The notes beneath the pieces were generated by a model. The model worked only from the letters and a program-made list of their open reading frames with translations, did not search any database and was not told the DNA's origin. 64,000 nt of DNA from Reyranella sp. CPCC 100927 (GTDB taxonomy: Bacteria; Pseudomonadota; Alphaproteobacteria; Reyranellales; Reyranellaceae): the NCBI RefSeq assembly GCF_007859315.1, contig NZ_VOHA01000012.1, positions 124,001 through 188,000 on the forward strand, read 5' to 3'. Of this stretch, positions 9,553-18,058 are shown one piece after another. Made by a program: the position numbers and the translations under genes. Each line of letters opens with the position of its first letter. Within the stretch, counting starts at the first letter, position 1.

Positions 9553-10041
9553 ATGAGCTTCGATCGCATTGATATTGCCCTGCTGTCCGCACTGACGCGC
9601 AACGCGCGCGCTAGTCATGTCGAACTGGCCGAACTGGTTGGTCTTTCCAGCACCGCCTGCGCGCGGCGATTGAAGCAGCTGGAAGACAACGGATTGATCA
9701 ACGGCTATCACGCCACGCTGGGCCTCAAGCAGCTCGGCTTCTCGACGACGGTCATCGTGCGCATCACGCTCGACAGCCAGAGCGAGGAAACGCTGAACGC
9801 TTTCGAGAAGGCGGTGGCGCGCTGTCCCTCGGTGGTGCAGTGCCATCTGATGTCGGGCGACGACGACTACCTGCTGACCGTGCTGGCGCGCGACATCGAG
9901 GACTTCGAGCACATCCACAAGGGCCAGCTCTCGACCCTGCCGCGCGTGGCGCGCATCCACTCCAGCTTCGCCATCCGCGAGGTGATCAACCGCCCGGTAC
10001 CGCCGACGGCGCTGGAGCATCTGCGACGTGCGGCGCGCTAA
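9553..10041 (+). CDS. Lrp/AsnC family regulator, probable ald activator
   Basis: A 162-residue protein, the usual length of Lrp/AsnC regulators. Start ATG 9553 was chosen over an in-frame upstream ATG at 9505 because MSFDRIDIALL is the conserved N-terminus. The N-terminal helix-turn-helix spans about residues 5-55 (AELVGLSSTACARRLKQLE) and the C-terminal RAM ligand-binding domain about 65-150 (VVQCHLMSGDDDYLL). Its divergence from ald suggests it senses alanine and controls ald, and the repeats at 9503-9526 are a plausible site. The last 56 bases overlap the convergent thioesterase gene. Confidence 0.9.
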   Translation: MSFDRIDIALLSALTRNARASHVELAELVGLSSTACARRLKQLEDNGLINGYHATLGLKQLGFSTTVIVRITLDSQSEETLNAFEKAVARCPSVVQCHLMSGDDDYLLTVLARDIEDFEHIHKGQLSTLPRVARIHSSFAIREVINRPVPPTALEHLRRAAR

Positions 10042-10453
10042 CACTGGATTGAGGTGGCGTCTTGAAGATGGCGCTGGCGCGCACGATGCGCTTGCCTTCG
10101 ACCGTGAGGTAGCAGTTGGCGAAGGCCAAGGCGCCTGTCGCCTTCTGGACATCGGCACGCGCTTCGACCCACTGCCCCACCTGCACCGCGCCGGCGAAAT
10201 CGGTCGTGAGGTTGACGGTGACTCCGCCGCGACGGCCGGTGACGCTGATCAGCGAATAGCCCAGCACCAGATCGGCCAGCGTCATCAGCAAGCCACCGTG
10301 TGCGAACCCACGGCGATTGCAATGGCGCTCTTCGATACGCAGGCCCAGCACGAGGGTCCCGTCCGCCGCTCTGCCCTCGTACAGCGGGCCCACCGCGTCA
10401 AGGAAGGCGCTGGAATAGGAGAATGGCCGGAAGCCTTCGGGTACCGCCGTCAT
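9986..10453 (-). CDS. PaaI-type hotdog-fold thioesterase
   Basis: A 155-residue protein starting at ATG 10453. The ATG overlaps the stop of the upstream thioesterase gene by 4 bases (ATGA), so translation is probably coupled. The segment NRRGFAHGGLLMTLADLVLG is the PaaI/4HBT hotdog signature, including the conserved HGG and a downstream Asp. These enzymes hydrolyse acyl-CoA thioesters. Together with its neighbour it may form a hetero- or paired hotdog enzyme. The 3' end extends 56 bases over the convergent Lrp gene, so the C-terminal 18 residues are antisense to it. Confidence 0.85.
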   Translation of the reverse strand: MTAVPEGFRPFSYSSAFLDAVGPLYEGRAADGTLVLGLRIEERHCNRRGFAHGGLLMTLADLVLGYSLISVTGRRGGVTVNLTTDFAGAVQVGQWVEARADVQKATGALAFANCYLTVEGKRIVRASAIFKTPPQSSVSAPHVADAPAPSAVPGG

Positions 10454-10905
10454 GCGCGCGCTCCCAGCGGCAGGTTCATCGCCGTCATCAGCACGCTGGC
10501 GCACAGCGTGCGCTTGCCGCCGTCGACGGCGAAGATGTCGGCGGCATTGACGGTGACCGTGCGCCCGGGCCGCACCGTGCGGCCTTCCGCTACCAGCGCC
10601 TCGCCGCGCGCCGGCGCCAGCAGCTTCACCGTGTAGTCCAGCGAGGCCAGCGTCCAATCGGCGGCCAACAGCGTGCCGCCGGCCATGTTGCCGGCAATAT
10701 CGCCAACCATGCCCACGACGCCAGCCATGAAATAGCCCTGCAGCTGCGTGAACTCCACACGTCGCGGCAGCTCCAGGTGGCATGTGCCCGGATCGAGCCG
10801 CACGATGCGCAGACCGAGATGGCTGAAGATCGGCATGGTCTGCGCGAACTGCGTCACGCGCGTGCGGAAGTCCGGATCCGGTGCGGCAAAAGCGCCGTCG
10901 CTCAT
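10450..10905 (-). CDS. PaaI-type hotdog-fold thioesterase
   Basis: A 151-residue protein. Start ATG 10905 has AGGAGCAGGGAGC immediately upstream; the frame is open further upstream but without a comparable site. The core pattern (LQGYFMAGVVGMVGDIAGNMAG, then YTVKLLAPARGE) is that of the PaaI/4HBT thioesterase family, with the hotdog helix Asp near residue 78. It is likely cytoplasmic and acts on an acyl-CoA. It is coupled by an ATGA overlap to the second thioesterase, so the two are probably made together. The substrate is unknown. Confidence 0.83.
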   Translation of the reverse strand: MSDGAFAAPDPDFRTRVTQFAQTMPIFSHLGLRIVRLDPGTCHLELPRRVEFTQLQGYFMAGVVGMVGDIAGNMAGGTLLAADWTLASLDYTVKLLAPARGEALVAEGRTVRPGRTVTVNAADIFAVDGGKRTLCASVLMTAMNLPLGARA

Positions 10906-11041
10906 GCTCCCTGCTCCTTCGACAACAGGCGGCACCGTCGCGCGGACCGGACGCGCGGACAAACGCAGCGATGACAACGTCGATTGCCCCGCACGCAACC
11001 GAATGCCCGTTTCACTACTGGAATCGTCGGCTTGCGGATCG

Positions 11042-11072
11042 CTGTCATCCCGCGCGTAGCGCGGGGTGACAG
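11042..11072. repeat. dispersed GTCATCCC-type palindrome, short copy
   Basis: CTGTCATCCCGCGC and GCGCGGGGTGACAG pair around GTA with one wobble, a 14-bp stem. It lies between the LysR gene end and the thioesterase start, both on the minus strand, so it may act as the LysR terminator. Confidence 0.65.
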
Positions 11073-11079
11073 TCGCGCC

Positions 11080-11967
11080 TCAGCGCGCAGCCTCGGTCTT
11101 GAGCCAGCGACGGACGCTGCGCACACCTTGCGAGCGTGCATCGCGATTGCGATGGAGCAGCCACCAGCTTTCGCTGGGGGCGAAGCTGATGTCGAACGGC
11201 TCGACCAGGCGGCCATCGTCGAGATAGGGCTGCACGAGATCGTCGAACGCCATGGCAACACCGAGGCCACCGGCGGCGGCTTCGTAGAGCAGATGCAGGC
11301 CATCGAACCGCAATGTGCGCGCCGGCCGAAACGGCGGTACCTCGGCCTCGACACACCAGCGACGCCAGAACCCGCGCGGACGCGCAACGCCCAGCAGGGC
11401 GTGGTGCCGCAGGTCCGCCGGCGCCTTGAGCCCCCGCGGACCCCGCAACAGCTTGGGCGCGCAGACCGGCCGGCACCGCATCGGCAGCAGCCGCTCGGCC
11501 GACCAGCCGGGCCAGTCGCCGGTGCCGATGGCCACGGCAAGATCGATATCGCCGCGCCCGGCGTCGGGTGCGCCCGGTGCGGTCGCCACGCGCAGGTCGA
11601 TCGACGGATGCGACGTGGTGAAATCGGCCAGCCGCGGCAGCAGCCACAGGGCCGCGAACGACGGCAGGACACACAGGGTCAGGCGGCTGCCTCGTGCCGC
11701 AGGACGTATCGCGGCGCCGGCGGCACGCAAGGCCTCGATCGCCGGCCCGATCGCCGCCAGGTATTTGTCGCCGGCCGCCGTCAACCGCAGGGCGCGGTTG
11801 AGGCGATGAAACAGGCGAACATCGAGGCTGGCCTCCAGCGCCGCGACGCGACGGCTGACGGCCGATGTCGTGAGGTTGAGTTCACGCGCCGCCGTGGTGA
11901 AGCTGAGTGTGCGTGCCGCCGCCGCGAAGGCCTCGATAGTGCCCAGCGGCGGCAGGCGCGCGGCCAT
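11080..11967 (-). CDS. LysR family regulator (GcvA-like)
   Basis: A 295-residue protein with the start set at ATG 11967, since MAARLPPLGTIEAF is the family N-terminus. The helix-turn-helix is at about residues 18-60 (SFTTAARELNLTTSAVSRRVAALE), with a LysR substrate-binding domain at about 90-290. The N-terminal pattern is closest to GcvA-type regulators. A large palindromic repeat (11968-12150) separates it from acuI upstream, and the hotdog thioesterase pair follows it after about 175 bases. Those thioesterases are the nearest candidate targets, but no operator is evident. Confidence 0.88.
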   Translation of the reverse strand: MAARLPPLGTIEAFAAAARTLSFTTAARELNLTTSAVSRRVAALEASLDVRLFHRLNRALRLTAAGDKYLAAIGPAIEALRAAGAAIRPAARGSRLTLCVLPSFAALWLLPRLADFTTSHPSIDLRVATAPGAPDAGRGDIDLAVAIGTGDWPGWSAERLLPMRCRPVCAPKLLRGPRGLKAPADLRHHALLGVARPRGFWRRWCVEAEVPPFRPARTLRFDGLHLLYEAAAGGLGVAMAFDDLVQPYLDDGRLVEPFDISFAPSESWWLLHRNRDARSQGVRSVRRWLKTEAAR

Positions 11968-12150
11968 CACACCGTCTCCCCGCGCAGGCGGGGAGACGGT
12001 GGCGCGAAGCGCCGGATGAGGGGCTTTGCAGTGTCGACACACCTGCGCCCTCTCATCACACAACTTGCGGCTATCGACATCGCGAAGCCCCTCATCCGGC
12101 CGCCGCTGCGCGGCGTCCACCTTCGTCCCGCCTGCGCGGGGAGAAGGACG
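11968..12150. repeat. large imperfect inverted repeat with CTCCCCGCGCAGGCGGGG ends
   Basis: Left arm: ctccccgcgcaggcgggg and then ggtggcgcgaagcgccgga and tgaggggctt. Right arm (12076-12146): the reverse complement of the same unit with several changes. The arms span about 45-70 bases each around a unique centre with gtgtcgacac. This is a third family of intergenic palindromes. It fills the gap between lysR and acuI and leaves no room for another gene. Confidence 0.7.
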
Positions 12151-13146
12151 CTAAGCGTTGACGTCGACGACGACGCGGCCACGCACTTGGCCGCCGAGGA
12201 TGTCCTTAGCCAGCGCCGGCAGATCCTGCAGCGTCTTGTCGACGACCATGGCGTCGAGCTTGTCCAGCGGCAGGTCGGTGGCCAGCCGGGTCCAGGCCTC
12301 CAGCCGCGGCGCCATCGGCAGCATCACCGAATCGACGCCGCACACCGTGATGCCACGCAGAATGAAGGGAACGATGTTGCCGGGAAACGCCGCGCCGCCC
12401 GCCAGGCCGCAGACGGCGGCGGCACCACCGTACTTCACCATGGCGAGCGCCCGCGCGAACATCACGCCCGACACGGTGTCGACGACGCCGGCAAAGCGCT
12501 CGCCCAGCAGCGGGCGATCGGCCGCCTCGGTGATCTCCTTGCGCTCGATGATCGTGCTGGCGCCCAGGCCCTTCAGGTAGTCGGCTTCCTGCGGCCGCCC
12601 GGTGGCCGCCACCACGGCGTAGCCGAGCTTGGCCAGGATCGCGACGGCGACACTGCCGACGCCGCCGGCGGCACCCGTCACCAGAACCTCGCCGCGGGCC
12701 GGCGTCACGCCGTGCTTGGAGAGCGCCAGCACGCAGAGCATCGCGGTGTAGCCCGCCGTGCCGATCGCCGCCGCGCGCCTGGTCGAGATCGCCTCCGGCA
12801 GCTTCACCAGCCAGTCGCCCTTGACGCGGGCGCGCGTGGCGTAGCCGCCCCAGTGCAGTTCACCGACGCGATAGCCGTTCAGCACGACCTTATCGCCGGC
12901 CTTGAAGCTGGGACTATCGGACGCCTCGACCGTGCCCGCCAGATCGATGCCGCCGACATGCGGCCAGGTCTTCACCAATCCGCCGCCCGACGTCAGGACC
13001 AGGCCGTCCTTGTAGTTCAGGGTCGAATAGTCGACCTTCACGGTGACGTCGCCGGCCGGCAGGCGGCTGTCGTCGAGCTCCTGGACCGTGCTCGTGACCT
13101 TGCGATCGGTGCCTTGCTCTGACAGCAGCGCGCGAAACGTACCCAT
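12151..13146 (-). CDS. acuI: acrylyl-CoA reductase AcuI/YhdH-type MDR oxidoreductase
   Basis: A 331-residue zinc-independent medium-chain dehydrogenase. The N-terminal catalytic domain has STLNYKDGL and GGIDLAGTV, and the nucleotide-binding domain (about 120-270) has the Rossmann segment VTGAAGGVGSVAVAI. The overall pattern is that of AcuI/YhdH, which reduces acrylyl-CoA to propionyl-CoA with NADPH and detoxifies acrylate-type intermediates. Propionyl-CoA handling elsewhere in the window (MeaB at 18.7 kb, carboxyltransferase at the left end) is compatible but not linked. It lies 5 bases downstream of the dihydroorotase-like gene and so is probably in the same operon. Confidence 0.85.
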   Translation of the reverse strand: MGTFRALLSEQGTDRKVTSTVQELDDSRLPAGDVTVKVDYSTLNYKDGLVLTSGGGLVKTWPHVGGIDLAGTVEASDSPSFKAGDKVVLNGYRVGELHWGGYATRARVKGDWLVKLPEAISTRRAAAIGTAGYTAMLCVLALSKHGVTPARGEVLVTGAAGGVGSVAVAILAKLGYAVVAATGRPQEADYLKGLGASTIIERKEITEAADRPLLGERFAGVVDTVSGVMFARALAMVKYGGAAAVCGLAGGAAFPGNIVPFILRGITVCGVDSVMLPMAPRLEAWTRLATDLPLDKLDAMVVDKTLQDLPALAKDILGGQVRGRVVVDVNA

Positions 13147-13151
13147 TAAGC

Positions 13152-14498
13152 TTATCCTTCCTTGCTGAGCGTATCGACGAAGCGGATCGGCGTGCCGATG
13201 GGCGTGCCCAGCAGCACATCATCGCGCATCACCACGTTGCCGCGGATGATGGTGGCCACCGGCCATCCCGTCACCGTCATGCCGGCAAACGGCGTCCAAC
13301 CCGATTTGGTTGCCATCCACGATTCGGTGATCTCGCGCCGCGCCGCCAGATCGACCAGGGTGAGATCGGCGTCGTAACCCAGCGCGATACGGCCCTTGGC
13401 GGCGAGGCCGAAGATGCGGGCTGCGCCAGCCGAGGTCAGGTCGACCAGCCGCGCCAGCGACAGGCGGCCGGCGTTCAGGTGGTCGAGCAGCAACGGCAAC
13501 AGGGTCTGCACGCCGGGCATGCCCGACGGCGAGCCGGGATAGGGCTTCGACTTTTCCTCGCGTGTATGCGGCGCATGGTCGGAGCCGATCACGTCGACCG
13601 TGCCGTCGCGCACGGCACGCCACAGGCCTTCGCGATGCCGCGCCTCGCGGATCGGCGGGTTCATCTGCGCGAAGGTACCCAACCGGTCGTAGCAGTCCGG
13701 CGCCGCCAGGGTGAGATGCTGCGGTGTCGCCTCGACCGTGGCGATGTCCTTGTGGTCGCGCAGGAAGAGCATCTCCTCCTCGGTCGTCACGTGCAGGACG
13801 TGCACGCGTCTGGCGTGCTTGCGCGCCAGGCGGATCAGGCGCTGGGTCGCCAGCAGCGCCGACTCGACGTCGCGCACCACGGGATGCAGGTGCGGCGTGG
13901 CGCCCGGCGCCTGTGCCAGCGCCTTGCGCGCGTTCATGCGCTCTTCGTCCTCGCAATGGACCGCCATGCGGCGCGAGCCGTGCGCCAGGATGCGATCGAG
14001 CGTGGCGTCGTCGGGCACCAGCAGGGTGCCCGTCGAGGCGCCCATGAACACCTTGACCCCGCAGCAACCCGGCAACCGCTCGAGCGCCGGCAGGTGCTCG
14101 ACGTTCTCGGCCGAGCCGCCCATGTAGAACGCGTGGTCGCACCAGGCACGCCCACGCGCCAGGTTCAGCTTCGCCGCCAGATCGTCGGCATTGAGCGTGC
14201 TGGGCTTGGTGTTGGGCATCTCGAAGACGGCGGTGACGCCGCCCAGCACGGCGCCGCGCGTGCCGCTCTCCAGATCCTCCTTGTGCTCCAGGCCCGGCTC
14301 GCGGAAATGCACCTGGCTGTCGATCACGCCGGGCAGGACCGTGAGTCCGGTGGCGTCCACCACGGTGCCCGCGGCCGACGCCGGCAGATCGCCCAGGGCG
14401 GCGAACTTGCCGCCGCGCACGCCGATATCGACAGGCACCAGCCCCGCCGTGGTCCAGGCCTGCCCACCGCGCACGATCAGGTCGTAGGTTTCAGCCAT
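13152..14498 (-). CDS. dihydroorotase-like amidohydrolase (PyrC/AllB group)
   Basis: A 448-residue protein starting at ATG 14498 with GGAG eight bases upstream. It has the amidohydrolase TIM barrel with Lys149 (GVKVFMGAS) as the probable carboxylated metal bridge, metal-ligand candidates H181 (AVHCEDE) and H236 (HVLHVTTEE), and Asp307 in the final metal motif IGSDHAPH. The usual HxH of the first strand reads Gln62-Val-His64 (IDSQVHFREPG), so one canonical metal ligand is missing. It is annotated as dihydroorotase in related genomes, as I recall, but a different cyclic amide substrate is possible. It overlies acuI in one operon. Confidence 0.82.
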   Translation of the reverse strand: MAETYDLIVRGGQAWTTAGLVPVDIGVRGGKFAALGDLPASAAGTVVDATGLTVLPGVIDSQVHFREPGLEHKEDLESGTRGAVLGGVTAVFEMPNTKPSTLNADDLAAKLNLARGRAWCDHAFYMGGSAENVEHLPALERLPGCCGVKVFMGASTGTLLVPDDATLDRILAHGSRRMAVHCEDEERMNARKALAQAPGATPHLHPVVRDVESALLATQRLIRLARKHARRVHVLHVTTEEEMLFLRDHKDIATVEATPQHLTLAAPDCYDRLGTFAQMNPPIREARHREGLWRAVRDGTVDVIGSDHAPHTREEKSKPYPGSPSGMPGVQTLLPLLLDHLNAGRLSLARLVDLTSAGAARIFGLAAKGRIALGYDADLTLVDLAARREITESWMATKSGWTPFAGMTVTGWPVATIIRGNVVMRDDVLLGTPIGTPIRFVDTLSKEG

Positions 14499-14616
14499 CC
14501 GCGTCTCCTCAGGCAGGCCTTGTAGCGCGCGCACCGGACCGGTGACCACCCCTTGTGGGAGGTGCCACCTTTCCCCACTTCGAGATATAGTGGCCGCGAT
14601 TAAGGCACGAACAACC

Positions 14617-15531
14617 ATGAGCGCGTTGAGGTTTTCCACTGTCGTCCACCGGGGTGCGCTGCGCGTCGCGGGCGAGGACCGGGTCGGCTTCCTGCAGGGG
14701 CTGATTTCCAACGATGTCACCCGTGTTTCGCCCACGCAGGCGATCTACGCGGCCCTGCTGACGCCGCAGGGCCGTTTCCAATGGGACATGTTCATCGTCG
14801 GTACGGGCGATGTGCTGCTGCTGGATGTCGAGCGCGACCGCGCCGCCGACCTGGCGAAGAAGCTGGGCATCTACAAGCTGCGCTCCAAGGTCGTACTGGA
14901 GAACCCGGGAGACAGCGTCGAGATCGTTGTCGCCTACGGGCCAGACGCTGCCGCGGCGCTGGGCCTGCCGCCGACCGCGGGTGCGGCCAAGGCGATCGAT
15001 GACGCGATCGTCTATGTCGATCCCCGCCTGCCGGCGCTGGGCGTAAGGGTCGTGGCACCGGACGGCCATGCCGCGGCGCTGTTGGCGGCCCAAGGCTTCA
15101 CGCCGGCACCGCTCGACGCCTACGAGGCCCTGCGCCTGTCGCTGGGCGTCCCTGACGGCAGCCGCGACCTGCCGGTCGACAAGGCCCTGTTGCTGGAAAA
15201 CGGCTTCGACGAGCTCAACGGCGTCGACTGGAACAAGGGCTGCTATATGGGCCAGGAGCTGACGGCGCGTACCAAATACCGCGGGCTGGTCAGGAAACGG
15301 CTGTTGCCGGTCGCCGTCGAGGGACCGCTGCCGGCGGCCGGCACGCTGGTGATGCTGGATGACCAGGAGGCCGGCGAAATGCGCTCGGGTGTCGCCGGAA
15401 GGGCGCTGGCGCTGCTGCGGCTGGAGGCGGTCGACAAGGTCGCCGCCGGCGGTGGCACGCTGACGGCCGGTGACACGCGGCTGACGCCGCTCCTGCCGGA
15501 GTGGCTGAAGCGGCCGGAGCCGGCGGCCTAG
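14617..15531 (+). CDS. ygfZ: YgfZ/GcvT-domain folate-binding protein (Fe-S cluster maintenance)
   Basis: A 304-residue protein starting at ATG 14617. It carries the YgfZ signature KGCYMGQE at residues 207-214, with the conserved Cys209, after an N-terminal GcvT-like domain (GFLQGLISNDV, about 24-34). YgfZ proteins bind tetrahydrofolate and help assemble or repair certain iron-sulfur proteins, including the tRNA thiolation enzyme MiaB. It is divergent from the dihydroorotase-like gene (gap about 118 bases) and ends three bases before the convergent cyclase gene. No operon partner is evident. Confidence 0.88.
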   Translation: MSALRFSTVVHRGALRVAGEDRVGFLQGLISNDVTRVSPTQAIYAALLTPQGRFQWDMFIVGTGDVLLLDVERDRAADLAKKLGIYKLRSKVVLENPGDSVEIVVAYGPDAAAALGLPPTAGAAKAIDDAIVYVDPRLPALGVRVVAPDGHAAALLAAQGFTPAPLDAYEALRLSLGVPDGSRDLPVDKALLLENGFDELNGVDWNKGCYMGQELTARTKYRGLVRKRLLPVAVEGPLPAAGTLVMLDDQEAGEMRSGVAGRALALLRLEAVDKVAAGGGTLTAGDTRLTPLLPEWLKRPEPAA

Positions 15532-15533
15532 GC

Positions 15534-16298
15534 CTAGCGCCGAAAGATGTGGATCGCTCGCAGGACGAAAAGAAAGAGAAGCCCCAGCGTCGGCCACTGA
15601 AACCACAGCCGGGCACTGTTGGACAGCAGGTTGATTCCTGCCAGCAGAGCGATGATGGCGCCCGTGCGCGCCGCATCGATATAGAGGCGGCGCCAGGGGT
15701 CGTCGCGGTGGGGTGCCGGGCGATCGCTACCCGGTTCCGCCGGCTCATGACGCTCGAAAGAGGGTGCGGCGCCCCCTTGCAGCAGCACGCGATAGGTCGG
15801 CACCTGGGCCGCGATGTTCTTCACCGATTGTGGTCCCAGGTAGTCGAAGCCCAGGGACAGCTTGTCTTTGACCTGGTCGAACACGGTGCCGGAGATCAGG
15901 ATGCCGCCGGGATCCGCCATGCCCTGCAGGCGCGCCGCCACGTTCACCCCGTCGCCGTAGAGGTCACCGCCCTCCACCATCACGTCACCCAGGTTGATGC
16001 CGATGCGAAACCGCATCTGCCGTTCATCGGGCAACGTGGTGTTGCGTTCGGCAAGCTCGCGCTGGACCTGCACGGCGCATTCCACGGCCTGCACGACGCT
16101 GGCGAACTCGGCCAGAATGCTATCGCCGGCCGTGCTGACGATGCGCCCGCGATGGTTGGCGATCAGTCCCGTCATCGCCTCGCGATAGGTCTTCAGGGTC
16201 GCGAACGTCCCTGCCTCATCCGCGCTCATCATCCGGCTGTAGCCGGCGACGTCGGCGGATAGGATGGTGGTGAGCTTGCGTTCGATCGACGCGGCCAT
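15534..16298 (-). CDS. membrane-anchored adenylate/guanylate cyclase
   Basis: A 254-residue class III nucleotide cyclase. The catalytic domain comes first (about residues 5-175): metal-binding Asp16 (LSADVAGYSRMM) and Asp59 (TAGDSILAEF), and the transition-state pair Asn119/Arg123 (GDGVNVAARL) are present. The C-terminal 65 residues hold two hydrophobic segments (about 208-224 and 230-248), so it is a membrane-bound cyclase with a cytosolic N-terminal catalytic domain. Alphaproteobacteria usually carry many such proteins; the signal it senses is unknown. It is convergent with ygfZ. Confidence 0.85.
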   Translation of the reverse strand: MAASIERKLTTILSADVAGYSRMMSADEAGTFATLKTYREAMTGLIANHRGRIVSTAGDSILAEFASVVQAVECAVQVQRELAERNTTLPDERQMRFRIGINLGDVMVEGGDLYGDGVNVAARLQGMADPGGILISGTVFDQVKDKLSLGFDYLGPQSVKNIAAQVPTYRVLLQGGAAPSFERHEPAEPGSDRPAPHRDDPWRRLYIDAARTGAIIALLAGINLLSNSARLWFQWPTLGLLFLFVLRAIHIFRR

Positions 16299-16367
16299 GG
16301 AGACCCTTGGTGAGCGTTTCCGTCGTGCGACTCAAGCGCTTTTTGCCATGAGGGAGGAGCAAAGAAA

Positions 16368-17084
16368 ATGACCTGGTCCATCGTCGCCCATGATCCCGCC
16401 TCCGGTGCCTTCGGCATCTGTGTCGCCACCCGGGCCTTCGCCGTCGGCGCCCGGGTGCCGCATATCGCGAGCGGCGTCGGCGCCATCGCCACCCAGGCCA
16501 ACACCAATGCGCTTTACGGCACGCGCGGCCTGCGCCTGCTGACGGCCGGTGTCCCTGCCGCCGATGTCGTGCGCCTGCTGACCGAAGCCGATGCCGGGCA
16601 CGACCATCGTCAGCTTCATGTTAGGGACGCCCAAGGCCGCAGCGCCGCCCACACCGGCGCGCAGTGCGTGCCGTGGTGCGGCCACCGGATCGGTGACGGT
16701 TTTTCGGTGGCCGGCAACATGCTGGCCGGGCCGCAGGTGATCGAGGAGACGGCGAAGGCCTTCGCGGCGAACGCAGCACTGCCCTTCCCGCGCCGCCTGA
16801 TCGCGGCACTGAGGGCCGGCGAGGCGGTCGGCGGCGACAAGCGCGGCAAGCAGTCGGCGGCGCTGAAGATCTACTCGACCGAGGAGTATCCCGACTTCGA
16901 TTTCCGCGTCGATGATCATGTCGAGCCGCTGGCCGAGCTGGCCCGGCTCGAGCAGGTCAGCCGCGAGCGCTTCGCCTACGCGCGTCTGTTCAGCCCGCGT
17001 CATGACGATCCGGTTGGCCTGACGGACTTCGCCGAGATCACGCGCCGCGTCGATGCGCTGAAGGCGACCGACACGATGTCATGA
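16368..17084 (+). CDS. DUF1028 family protein (Ntn-hydrolase-like)
   Basis: A 238-residue protein whose N-terminus MTWSIVAHDPASGAFGICVATRAFAVGA is the DUF1028 signature. The family is thought to adopt an Ntn-hydrolase-like fold and often sits near amino-acid or peptide catabolic genes, but no reaction is proven that I know of. GGAG lies about 14 bases before the ATG. It is a single gene in a 1.1-kb stretch, and the 250-base gap that follows (17085-17334) holds nothing else I can identify. Confidence 0.85.
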   Translation: MTWSIVAHDPASGAFGICVATRAFAVGARVPHIASGVGAIATQANTNALYGTRGLRLLTAGVPAADVVRLLTEADAGHDHRQLHVRDAQGRSAAHTGAQCVPWCGHRIGDGFSVAGNMLAGPQVIEETAKAFAANAALPFPRRLIAALRAGEAVGGDKRGKQSAALKIYSTEEYPDFDFRVDDHVEPLAELARLEQVSRERFAYARLFSPRHDDPVGLTDFAEITRRVDALKATDTMS

Positions 17085-17334
17085 AATTGCGATCCGACGC
17101 AGCTATGCAATCCACGAGAAAGTGGATCGACGTCGCGCGAACATATTGCACTGGAGACGACCGGCAGCGGTGGCTAGCATGCGAAGAACACTGATCATTT
17201 CGCATATTCAAGCATCAAGGATTTTACAGAGTCAGATATTCATCACATGACGCTCACGACGCGGACGCTGAAACCGGCTCGTGCATAGGGCGAGCAACCC
17301 GTCCGCTCAGCGACGACATTCATGGAGGGCTTTG

Positions 17335-18051
17335 ATGGCGCAGCCGGGAACGCCGATGGATCGGCAATTCGCGCGTGTTGTTGGACTGGGCATCGACTGC
17401 CGTGTCCGCTACCAGATCTCACGCAGCCTGTATGATCGTCTGCCGCCGGAGAAGCGTACGGAACCGTTCGAAAAGGCTCTCTACGCCACGGCGCGCGCCA
17501 CCACGCCGCACGGCACGTTTTTCTTCGACTGGCTGGTGTCCCCCGCCAAGGCGGTCGCCCGCTGCCTGAACGAGGATTTCAAGGGCGTCTTTCGCCGCGA
17601 GAATCTGGCGATCAACGCGGCCGGATCAGCCGTCGACAAGGAATATGGCATCGTCTTCCAGCACGCGTTCTCGCGTGTCGAGGGCAAGGTGACGGACGCC
17701 ATCGTCGACCAGGAGTACGAGGCGCAGCAGGTGAAGTTCGCCTACCTCGCCAACAAGACGCTGGCCAACTTTTCAGAGCCCGAGCCCACGCTCTACGTCA
17801 TCGCCGGTGCGACGCCGTCGGATCTCGGCGCGGTGCAGGAAGCCATCGCCAACAAGAAGCCGGCCCATCCCTTCCACGTGCTGGCCGTCCGGGGCGACCA
17901 GACGACCCGCGGCTTCGTGGAAACGACCGATACCCACTCCGTCTATGTCATGACGCAGCAGGTCAACAAACCTGCCAGCCATCGATGGCAGGGCGATGAC
18001 GGCGAGTGGTCGGCGCTGCTGGGCCCGATCGCGATTGCGTCGCGCGACTGA
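17335..18051 (+). CDS. DUF1796-like putative papain-fold peptidase
   Basis: A 238-residue protein starting at ATG 17335 (GGAGG seven bases upstream; an in-frame GTG at 17281 lacks a ribosome site). Early residues read VVGLGIDCRVRYQI with a Cys near residue 22. A central part has FDWLVSPAKAV, and a His is present in the segment FQHAFSRV. This pattern (Cys near the start, FDWL, later His) is that of DUF1796, a putative papain-like cysteine peptidase group often found in polysaccharide or O-antigen settings. Function is unproven, and no glycan genes are nearby. Confidence 0.55.
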   Translation: MAQPGTPMDRQFARVVGLGIDCRVRYQISRSLYDRLPPEKRTEPFEKALYATARATTPHGTFFFDWLVSPAKAVARCLNEDFKGVFRRENLAINAAGSAVDKEYGIVFQHAFSRVEGKVTDAIVDQEYEAQQVKFAYLANKTLANFSEPEPTLYVIAGATPSDLGAVQEAIANKKPAHPFHVLAVRGDQTTRGFVETTDTHSVYVMTQQVNKPASHRWQGDDGEWSALLGPIAIASRD

Positions 18052-18058
18052 CGCGCCT

